NCBI RefSeq assembly: GCF_905187505.1 | Contig: NZ_CAJJIC010000003.1 | Span: 1-58,450, forward strand | Length of the DNA stretch: 58,450 nucleotides | Direction of reading: 5' to 3' | Source of the DNA: an uncultured Mailhella sp. | GTDB taxonomy: Bacteria > Desulfobacterota > Desulfovibrionia > Desulfovibrionales > Desulfovibrionaceae | Part shown: piece after piece, positions 52,062-58,450 of the stretch | Layout: the number at the start of each line of letters is the position of its first letter | Position numbering within the stretch: the stretch's first letter is position 1 | Position numbers and translations under genes: made by a program | Notes under the pieces: model-generated | The model's database searches: none | The model's input: only the letters and a program-made list of their open reading frames with translations | Told to the model about the DNA's origin: nothing

Positions 52062-53960
52062 TTATGCCTGCTGGGGCCGGGCTCCGGAAGAGCGGCGGCG
52101 GATCAGCTGAAGAACGATGGTGAGGGCCAGAAGGCCGAAGCCGAGCATATCGGTATACAGGCCGGGATAGATGCAGGACACGCCGGCGGCTAGGAGCATG
52201 ATGCGCTCGAGGATGGTCGCGTTGGCAAGAAGGTATCCCTGCATGCCGCCGGCAATGGCGATGGCACCGACGATGGCGCTGGTGGCCGCCCAGAGAATTT
52301 CACCGGTGGAACCTATGCTGAGAAGCGCGGGTTCAAACACGAACATGTACGGCACGATGAAGGCCACAATGCCGAGCTTCATGGCTATGAAGCCTGTCTC
52401 CATGGCCTTGCTTTCTGCAATGGCTGCGCCTGCGAAGGCGGCCACGCACACAGGGGGCGTGATGAAGGACAGAATGGCATAGTAGAACACGAACATGTGG
52501 GACACGAGCACCGGGGCGCCGGCCTTGATGAGGGCGGGAGCGCCGAGGGTGGCGACCACGATGTAGGCCGGGGTGGTGGGCACGCCCATGCCGAGCACGA
52601 AGCTGGTGAGCATGAGCATCACCATGAGCAGGATCATGCTGTCGCCGGCAAGAATGGTGATGAGGTTGATGAACTTGTAGCCGATGCCGGTGAGCGAAAG
52701 GGTGCCCACGATGACGCCGGAGGCGGCGCAGCAGGCGGAGACCATGAGGGCGCCGCGGGAGGAAGCGATGAGGGCTTCGATGAAGCTGCGGAAGGTGAAG
52801 CGGGTTTCCTTGCGGAACATGCCGAGGATGATGATGCTCAGCGTGGCCACGTTGGCGCAGAAGACCACGTTGCGTCCCATGGCGAGCAGGGCGATGAGCA
52901 CGCCGATGGGCAGCAGGTAGTACAGACGGCGCAGAATGCTCTTGCCGGAAGGCACCATCTCGGGATCAAGCTTGCCGAGGTTGTACTTCACGGCTTCAAA
53001 GTGAATCATGAAGAGCAGGGAGAGATAGTACAGGATGGCAGGGATGAGAGCGGCCTTGGCCACAGCCAGATAACCGGCGCCGGACAGGTCGGCCATAAGG
53101 AAGGCGGCCGTGCCCATGACGGGGGGCATGAGCTGTCCGCCGGTGGAGGCCACGGCTTCCACGGCGCCCGCGAAGGGAGCGCGATAGCCGACCTTCTTCA
53201 TGAGCGGAATGGTGAAGATGCCCGTGCCGTACACGTTGGCCGACGCGGAACCGGAAATGGTGCCGAACAGGGCCGAGGCGAAAATGGCCACCTTGGCGGG
53301 ACCACCCTGCGAGTTGCGGGTGAGGTAGCAGGCCAGATCCATGAAGATGGAGCTCATGCCGGACTTTTCAAGGAAGGTGCCGAACATGATGAAGCCGAAC
53401 AGCGTTGAGGTGGCAGTACCGATCGGGATGCCGTACACGCCTTCGTTCAGCAGGAAGAGATGTTCGACGATGGTGCCGAAGTCGAAGCCGGTGTGCTTGA
53501 CGGCGCGGGGCAGCATGTCGCCGAAGAAGGTGTAGAGAACCAGAATGCCGGACACGATGACCAGAGCCCAGCCCGTGGTACGGCGAGTGATTTCAAACAC
53601 CAGAAGCACGGTGACGCAGCCGAAGAACTTGGCGGACGTCGAAACCTCGTCGATGTAGCGCATGCGCGTCGTGATTTCGTCCAGATGCATGCCGTACCAC
53701 ACGGCAACGGACAGGGCGAGCAGGGCCAGGCACAAGTCGAGGAGCACGCACCAAGTGGGCTCCTTTTCGCCCTTATCGAATTTTCGGCATGGGATATACA
53801 GGAAAATAAGTGCCGTGATGAACGCCACAAAGACGACGCGCATCATGGAACCGTCCAGTACTCCGAAGCCAGAGGTGAACCAGATCTGGAACAGTGCCAG
53901 CGCCAGTGCCAGAGCTTTGGCGAAGGGTTTGATTCCTTCCCTTGTCAATGAAAAAGCCAT
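52062..53960 (-). CDS. TRAP transporter fused permease (DctQM) 2
   Basis: 632 aa, ATG start. Same layout as permease 1 with matching landmarks: FGTISGSASANVYGTGIFTIPLMKK, AVEAVASTGGQLMPPVMGTAAFLMA and GMGVPTTPAYIVVATLGAPAL. The N-terminal DctQ-like part differs more from its paralog than the DctM part. First gene of the operon permease2-hydrolase2-TAXI receptor2; 24 bp separate it from hydrolase 2. Confidence 0.92.
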   Translation of the reverse strand: MAFSLTREGIKPFAKALALALALFQIWFTSGFGVLDGSMMRVVFVAFITALIFLYIPCRKFDKGEKEPTWCVLLDLCLALLALSVAVWYGMHLDEITTRMRYIDEVSTSAKFFGCVTVLLVFEITRRTTGWALVIVSGILVLYTFFGDMLPRAVKHTGFDFGTIVEHLFLLNEGVYGIPIGTATSTLFGFIMFGTFLEKSGMSSIFMDLACYLTRNSQGGPAKVAIFASALFGTISGSASANVYGTGIFTIPLMKKVGYRAPFAGAVEAVASTGGQLMPPVMGTAAFLMADLSGAGYLAVAKAALIPAILYYLSLLFMIHFEAVKYNLGKLDPEMVPSGKSILRRLYYLLPIGVLIALLAMGRNVVFCANVATLSIIILGMFRKETRFTFRSFIEALIASSRGALMVSACCAASGVIVGTLSLTGIGYKFINLITILAGDSMILLMVMLMLTSFVLGMGVPTTPAYIVVATLGAPALIKAGAPVLVSHMFVFYYAILSFITPPVCVAAFAGAAIAESKAMETGFIAMKLGIVAFIVPYMFVFEPALLSIGSTGEILWAATSAIVGAIAIAGGMQGYLLANATILERIMLLAAGVSCIYPGLYTDMLGFGLLALTIVLQLIRRRSSGARPQQA

Positions 53961-54005
53961 GAGCCACTCCCTTGAGAAATTTGTACCATTGTACCGGAAT
54001 GCTCA

Positions 54006-54021
54006 TGCAATAATTGTGCCA
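54006..54021 (-). promoter_or_regulatory. Sigma-54 promoter of TRAP permease2-hydrolase2-TAXI receptor2
   Basis: The minus strand reads TGGCAC-AATTA-TTGCA, a perfect -24/-12 element, 46 bp before the permease 2 ATG. Confidence 0.92.
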
Positions 54022-54095
54022 GCTATTATTTTTTTGAAAAAGGTTGAAAAATCAGGGATACGGTTCGGAAAAGGGCCTCTTTTGTGTCCTGTTTT

Positions 54096-54122
54096 TGGAC
54101 ATGTGCACACTAGACATGTCCA
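54096..54122. promoter_or_regulatory. Activator binding site (UAS) 4
   Basis: TGGACATG-N11-CATGTCCA with an inner TAGACATGTCCA, 75 bp upstream of the sigma-54 promoter. It lies only 27 bp beyond the stop of the acyltransferase gene, which marks the right edge of the island. Confidence 0.85.
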
Positions 54123-54149
54123 TTGTCGGACGATATCGGCTTCAAAGGC

Positions 54150-55043
54150 TCAGTTTTTAACGTGTTCCTTGGTTTTCCAGCGGTCATGCATCCAGAACCA
54201 CTGTTCCGGATTTTCACGAATGAAGCCTTCTATGGCCTGCGTATAGAAGGTTGCAGCCTGTTTGATCTGTTCTTCACGTGTGCCTTCCAGAGTGGCGGTA
54301 TCGAGCGGATCCTTCAGGCGGAAGACATAGTCCGGGCCTTCACGCATGAGCACCACAGGCCACACAAGGGCTTTGGTGCGCACGGCAAGAAGCGCGGGCC
54401 CCATGTTCACGGCCGCAACTTCACCGAGAAAGGGCAGAAACTCCGCTTCGGAGCTCGAGGTGTTGTGATCCACGAGAAAGGCCACGATGCCTTTTTTGTG
54501 CAGGGCGCGTATGACGCTCATGGCAGCGTTCCGGTGTCCTATCATGTCGGCGCCCGTGGCTTCGCGGCATGAGGCGATGAATGCCTGTACCGCCGCATCG
54601 TGGTAGCGGCGCACCACCACCATGCGCGGACGCGGCGGAGCGTAGAGCTGGCCGAGCATGGAGGCGAGCAGTTCCCACGAACCGTAGTGGGCCGTGGCCG
54701 CCACGATGGGGCGGTCGCATTCACGCAGCTTCTGCATGAGTTCCGGGGACTCGATGCGCAGTCTGGGGGAGTCCATGCCGAATTTGCCGGTAAGCAGTAT
54801 TTCCAGAAAGGAACGGCCGGTATGGCAGAAGCTCGCTTTGGCCGTGCGTTCTGCGGATTCTCTGTCCATGCCGAGATGTCTCATGATGTTGGCGACGGCC
54901 AGAAGACGGCGGGAAGGCACGCAGCGCCAGATGATGCGGCCTGTCAGGTTGCCGAGAAAGGCCGTTCCGGGAAAGCCCAGAAGTCGCAGAACGTGTCCCG
55001 CTCCGCAGAGCAGGTGAAAGCGCAGGCGTTCAGAGCGCGTCAT
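54150..55043 (-). CDS. Lipid A biosynthesis acyltransferase, LpxL/HtrB family
   Basis: 297 aa. Catalytic H-x4-E motif in ATAHYGSWELL (near residue 118), family block MIGHRNAAMSVIRALHKKGIVAFLVDHN and the C-terminal QWFWMHDRWKT. A hydrophobic N-terminal stretch suggests membrane association. LpxL/HtrB enzymes add a secondary acyl chain to the Kdo-lipid A precursor at the inner membrane. The start overlaps the stop of the DUF374 gene (ATGA), so the two are translationally coupled. Confidence 0.9.
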   Translation of the reverse strand: MTRSERLRFHLLCGAGHVLRLLGFPGTAFLGNLTGRIIWRCVPSRRLLAVANIMRHLGMDRESAERTAKASFCHTGRSFLEILLTGKFGMDSPRLRIESPELMQKLRECDRPIVAATAHYGSWELLASMLGQLYAPPRPRMVVVRRYHDAAVQAFIASCREATGADMIGHRNAAMSVIRALHKKGIVAFLVDHNTSSSEAEFLPFLGEVAAVNMGPALLAVRTKALVWPVVLMREGPDYVFRLKDPLDTATLEGTREEQIKQAATFYTQAIEGFIRENPEQWFWMHDRWKTKEHVKN

Positions 55044-55699
55044 GCCGTGACTCCGGGAATGAGCCCCACGGCCAGCTCGTGAAGTTCCTTTTCCAGTCGG
55101 GCGCTGGCCCTGAGCATGGTTTCCTCTTCAATGTCGGGAATTTCCTTCGAGCCTTCCCCCCAGGCGTGGCCGAAGCGGATGATGACTTTGGAAAAGGGCA
55201 GGGGAACCTGAAATCTGTCCCATGTGGGAAAGCGCAGCGCGTTCCTTGCGTAGATGCGTACGGGCATGATGCGGCCGTTGGTGCGGTTGGCCAGAAAGAA
55301 GGGCCCTTCCTTGGTCTTGTGACGCGGCCCCGCGGGACCGTCCACGGTGATGCAGGCGTGCACCTGCTCGTTTTTCATCATGCGGGCAAGACTGAGCAGG
55401 GCCCGCACGCCTCCGCGGGTGCTGGAACCCCGCACGGCTCCAACGTTCTTGGAGGCGAGAATGCGGGCCAGCATGTCGCCGTCCGAGCTCGGGCTGACGA
55501 TGGAGACCACGCGCAGCTGGCGGGAGACGGGAATGAGCGAGAAGAGCTCGTCATGCCAGAGGCAGAAGATGAGTCGTTCCCCCCCCGCATGGATGGAGTC
55601 TACTTCCTCGCGGTTTTCCTCCTGTATGCGGAGGGTCGCGCAGATGGCGGTATACAGATGGGAGAAAAGCGCGGAGGTAAAGGCTGGGGGCAGATGCAT
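55040..55699 (-). CDS. DUF374 lysophospholipid-acyltransferase-like protein
   Basis: 219 aa. DUF374 landmarks are clear: RLIFCLWHDELFSLIPVSR (near 45), SPSSDGDMLARILA, AVRGSSTRGGVRALL and TVDGPAGPRHKTKEGPFFLA. These proteins resemble acyltransferases with a catalytic His-Asp (here HDE) and are usually found with lipid A genes, as here. The exact acyl acceptor is not established. The ribosome-binding site is weak. Confidence 0.85.
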   Translation of the reverse strand: MHLPPAFTSALFSHLYTAICATLRIQEENREEVDSIHAGGERLIFCLWHDELFSLIPVSRQLRVVSIVSPSSDGDMLARILASKNVGAVRGSSTRGGVRALLSLARMMKNEQVHACITVDGPAGPRHKTKEGPFFLANRTNGRIMPVRIYARNALRFPTWDRFQVPLPFSKVIIRFGHAWGEGSKEIPDIEEETMLRASARLEKELHELAVGLIPGVTA

Positions 55700-55863
55700 G
55701 ATTCTTTGTTCTTGCCTTGTTCTTTATGATGGGAAAAAGGGACGGCCTTGTCGAATACTCTTGACGGAAGGTATGATAGCCCACATTATCCCGATGTTCC
55801 AGTGGAGAAAGACGACTTTTTTCCGGGGGAAATGAGATTGCCCCCATTGAGGAGATGCAGCAC

Positions 55864-56706
55864 GTGTCGGAAGGTATCAGATTGAACAAGGCTCTTGCGG
55901 ATGCCGGAGTATGCTCGCGCCGCAGAGCCGACGAACTTGTCTTTGCCGGCAGAGTCGGCATCAACGGCGTGCCTGCGGAAAGTCCGGGGCAGAGGGTGCT
56001 GCCCGGCGACGTCGTGTCTGTGGACGGCCGGACCGTAACGCTGAAGGATGAACGGGCGGATTCCTGCTGGCTCATGCTCAACAAGCCCGTGCGCGTCGTG
56101 TCCACGGCCAGCGATCCCGAGGGGCGGGAAACCGTTCTTGATCTTGTGCCGGAGCCGTGGAACCGGCGGCGACTTTTTCCCGTGGGCAGGCTTGATTTCT
56201 TTTCCGAAGGATTGCTTCTTGTCACCGACGACGGGGAGCTCGCGCACAGGCTTACCCATCCGCGCTGGCATTTGTCCAAGGTTTATCAGGTCCTCGTCAG
56301 GCCGGAACGCGGAGAATCCTCGGTGTCCGCGGCGCTTTCTCTCATGCGCCGGGGCATGACGCTGGCGGAAGGCGACAGGCTGGCGCCGGTGGAAGTGAAC
56401 GTGTTGTCGTCGTCAGGGCGCGGAGTGCTTCTGGAAATGGTGCTGCATCAGGGGCTCAACCGTCAGATACGCCGCATGTGCCGCGACGTGGGCTTTACCG
56501 TTCTTCGTCTGAAAAGGGTGAAGGAAGGTCCCCTCGAGCTCGGCTCTCTGGCGCCGGGCAGGGTGCGTCCGCTTTCCGACGCCGAGGTGTCGGCCCTGCG
56601 GCGTGCCGTGGGGCTTGGCAAGGAGCCGGAAGAATCCGCTGACGACAGAAAGCAGCGTTTTTCCTCTCCGGGAGCGCGTCGGGAACGTCGCCGTCCGCAT
56701 TCATGA
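55864..56706 (+). CDS. rRNA pseudouridine synthase, RsuA/RluB/RluE family
   Basis: 280 aa from GTG at 55864, nine bases after GAGGAG; an ATG at 55855 directly abuts that site and is less likely. S4 RNA-binding domain first (IRLNKALADAGVCSRRRADELVFAGRVGINGV), then the catalytic domain with Asp in GRLDFFSEGLLLVTDDG (near 120) and HQGLNRQIRRMCRDVGFTV (near 205). A basic tail (RRERRRPHS) ends the protein. It converts a specific uridine of rRNA to pseudouridine; RluB is the most likely subgroup. Confidence 0.9.
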   Translation: MSEGIRLNKALADAGVCSRRRADELVFAGRVGINGVPAESPGQRVLPGDVVSVDGRTVTLKDERADSCWLMLNKPVRVVSTASDPEGRETVLDLVPEPWNRRRLFPVGRLDFFSEGLLLVTDDGELAHRLTHPRWHLSKVYQVLVRPERGESSVSAALSLMRRGMTLAEGDRLAPVEVNVLSSSGRGVLLEMVLHQGLNRQIRRMCRDVGFTVLRLKRVKEGPLELGSLAPGRVRPLSDAEVSALRRAVGLGKEPEESADDRKQRFSSPGARRERRRPHS

Positions 56707-56776
56707 TGTTTACGGTTCCGCGTCTTCAGATTCCGGAGGACCGTTTTTATTAATAATGACTTGTTGAGGTAGTCGC

Positions 56777-58312
56777 ATGGATATCCGATTTCAGACCGGC
56801 GGGCCTTCCCGCTGGAAGGCCGATGTTGTCATCACGTTCGTTTTTGAAGGCGAGGGCGTGGAAGAAGCCTGCCCGGTCCTTTCGCAGAGCGCTCTCTGGC
56901 TGGGCATAGCCCCGGCATGGCGCGATTTTCGCGGACACCGGGATGAGCTCGTCATGTTCTACGGGCCGCAGGCCATGGAGATTTCCCGTGTGCTCGGTGC
57001 GGGGCTGGGCAGGGTGGACAAGGCGGATCTGACCGTGTTCCGTCATGCCGTGGGCAGAGCGGTCCGTCTCTGCCGCGAGTATGATCTTGCCACCGTCGGT
57101 CTTGACGGCGCATCGCTTGCCCGCGTGGCGGAAAGAATGGGAGTGGCCCTGGAAACTCTGACTCGCGAAGCCGTGATTTCCGCATTCCTTGCCCTGTATC
57201 GCTACGAGCGCTGGAAGAGCGAAAAGAGCAGACACGACGATCCTCGCTGGCTGGCGCTCATGCTGGAAGGGGAGTTCGTGGAAGACGGCGTGCGCGCAGC
57301 GGCGAGAATGGCCGAGGCCGAGGCCGCCGGCATCATGCTTGCCCGCGACGCGGCCAACGATCCTGCCAATGTCATGACGCCTTCCGCCTTTGCCGAAAAG
57401 GCCCGGGAGGTGGCCGTCAAATACGGCATGACGCTGCGGGTGCTCGGGCCTTCCGATCTTGAGAGCGAGGGCATGAACGCCTATCTCGCCGTGGCCCGGG
57501 GGTCGGCCGAAGAGCCGCGCATGGCCGTGGTGGAATACGTTCCCCGCGGTGCGGAGGGCCGTGACCCCGTGGTGCTCGTGGGCAAGGGGCTGTGCTTCGA
57601 TTCCGGCGGCATCAGCCTCAAGCCTGCCAAGGGCATGGAGGAAATGAAGGGCGACATGTCCGGCGCGGCCGCCGTGCTCGGCGTCATGGAGGCGCTGGGA
57701 CGCCTTGCCCCCTCCTGTGCGCCGAAGCGTCCCGTGGTTGGCATCATGGCCTGTGCGGAAAACATGCCCGGCGGTCATGCCACGCGTCCCGGCGACATCG
57801 TTGTCGCCAAAAACGGCAAGTCCGTGGAAATCGTGAACACCGACGCCGAGGGGCGGCTCGTGCTTGCCGATGCGCTCTGCTGGGCCCAGAACGTGTATGT
57901 GCCTTTCCGCCTCATCGACATAGCCACGCTTACCGGCGCCTGTGCCGTGGCTCTCGGCATGGATGCCGCGGGGCTCTTTTCTTCCGACGATGCCCTGGCC
58001 GCCCTGCTGCATGAGGCCGGAATGAACCTCGGCGAACGGAACTGGCGTCTGCCGCTGTGGACGGACGCCGGACTGGCCTCGCTGAAAAGCGCGTGCGCCG
58101 ACATGGTGAACTCCGGTCGTCGCGAGGGCGGAGCCATCAACGCCGCGGTCTTTCTCCAGCAGTTCGTGAAGGAAGACGTCCGCTGGGCCCATATCGACAT
58201 GGCCGCTGCGGACAACGCAGAAAATCCCATCAACGCCAAGGGCGCGACTGGCTTCGGCGTGCGCACCATGCTGAGCGCCGTGTGGGAAGACGAAGGCGAC
58301 ATTCTTCAGTAG
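56777..58312 (+). CDS. pepA: Leucyl aminopeptidase, M17 family
   Basis: 511 aa. The C-terminal catalytic domain contains the two-metal site: VLVGKGLCFDSGGISLKPAKGMEEMKGDMSGAAAV (Lys and Asp ligands, about 270-305) and the signature NTDAEGRLVLADAL (near 355). The N-terminal ~165 residues are the variable macro-like domain. It releases N-terminal residues, chiefly Leu, from peptides in the cytoplasm as a hexamer. It starts 70 bp after the pseudouridine synthase and may share its transcript. Confidence 0.95.
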   Translation: MDIRFQTGGPSRWKADVVITFVFEGEGVEEACPVLSQSALWLGIAPAWRDFRGHRDELVMFYGPQAMEISRVLGAGLGRVDKADLTVFRHAVGRAVRLCREYDLATVGLDGASLARVAERMGVALETLTREAVISAFLALYRYERWKSEKSRHDDPRWLALMLEGEFVEDGVRAAARMAEAEAAGIMLARDAANDPANVMTPSAFAEKAREVAVKYGMTLRVLGPSDLESEGMNAYLAVARGSAEEPRMAVVEYVPRGAEGRDPVVLVGKGLCFDSGGISLKPAKGMEEMKGDMSGAAAVLGVMEALGRLAPSCAPKRPVVGIMACAENMPGGHATRPGDIVVAKNGKSVEIVNTDAEGRLVLADALCWAQNVYVPFRLIDIATLTGACAVALGMDAAGLFSSDDALAALLHEAGMNLGERNWRLPLWTDAGLASLKSACADMVNSGRREGGAINAAVFLQQFVKEDVRWAHIDMAAADNAENPINAKGATGFGVRTMLSAVWEDEGDILQ

Positions 58313-58359
58313 GCGTCGCCTGCGGGAAGAGACGGACGTAGTCTTTCCGGCAGGAGCAC

Positions 58360-58377
58360 GTGACGGCGCGCCGTCAC
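58360..58377. repeat. Perfect 18-bp palindrome after pepA
   Basis: GTGACGGCGCGCCGTCAC is fully self-complementary, with no T-run after it. A second imperfect stem (CCTGCGGGAAGA/TCTTTCCGGCAGG) lies just before. This may be a rho-dependent end, a protein site, or chance in GC-rich DNA. Confidence 0.4.
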
Positions 58378-58396
58378 CGTCGCTCAGAGGGGTTTC

Positions 58397-58450
58397 ATGA
58401 CGGCAGAAGGTGCGATTCGGAAGTCTTTGCAAGTCTGTGTCCGGCTCTCC
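58397..58450 (+). CDS. Possible start of a gene running off the window
   Basis: ATG preceded by GAGGGG opens a frame of 18 codons (MTAEGAIRKSLQVCVRLS) that is still open at the window end. Too short to identify; it could be chance. Confidence 0.25.
   Translation, partial: MTAEGAIRKSLQVCVRLS

Noticed and set aside
55786..56279. Minus-strand frames opposite the pseudouridine synthase start
   Set aside because: They overlap a gene with S4 and GRLD motifs in the other direction and show no family features.

Overview
The window reads as a chromosomal piece of an anaerobic, GC-rich deltaproteobacterium of the Desulfovibrio/Bilophila type. This is inferred from four things: a HndABCD-like [FeFe]-hydrogenase operon, a DUF4911 gene directly behind infA, a glycyl-radical enzyme whose active-site positions match isethionate sulfite-lyase, and a wealth of TRAP/TTT solute transporters. 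No rRNA, tRNA, CRISPR array, transposase or phage gene was seen.

Layout. 0-11.4 kb: amidase, HPP membrane protein, GNAT acetyltransferase, YitT protein, a CsoR-type repressor with a metal P-type ATPase (operator visible between them), a PAS/GGDEF/EAL/GAF protein and an RlmD/TrmA-type RNA methyltransferase. 11.7-16.7 kb: a 44-residue membrane protein, an unknown gene, and hndA-hndC-hndD. 16.9-19.9 kb: tripartite tricarboxylate transporter genes. 20.1-26.2 kb (plus strand): infA, DUF4911, LemA, DUF2207, a lipoprotein, coaBC and an unknown gene. 26.4-31.3 kb (minus strand): islB, islA, a Crp/Fnr-family regulator and a small membrane protein. 31.5-37.4 kb: a tripartite RND efflux operon with overlapping genes.

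37.6-54.1 kb is the most interesting part: a catabolic island of ten genes. A sigma-54-dependent activator (48024-49967) sits among four minus-strand transcription units: hydrolase1-MFS-flavoenzyme1, TRAP permease1-TAXI receptor1, flavoenzyme2, and TRAP permease2-hydrolase2-TAXI receptor2. Each unit has a near-perfect -24/-12 promoter (TGGCAY-N5-TTGCW) and, 60-100 bp further upstream, a palindromic site TGGACATG-N9-11-CATGTCCA. The fourth site lies in the divergent gap with the activator. The sequence therefore shows a complete local regulon for import and reductive/hydrolytic use of an unknown, probably unsaturated or cyclic carboxylate. Its two hydrolase paralogs have lost the usual metal ligands of the amidohydrolase superfamily.

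54.1-58.4 kb returns to core genes: two lipid-A-type acyltransferases, an rRNA pseudouridine synthase and leucyl aminopeptidase.

Start codons were chosen by ribosome-binding sites, so several differ from the longest open frame. Functions are read from motifs by eye; no database search was possible.
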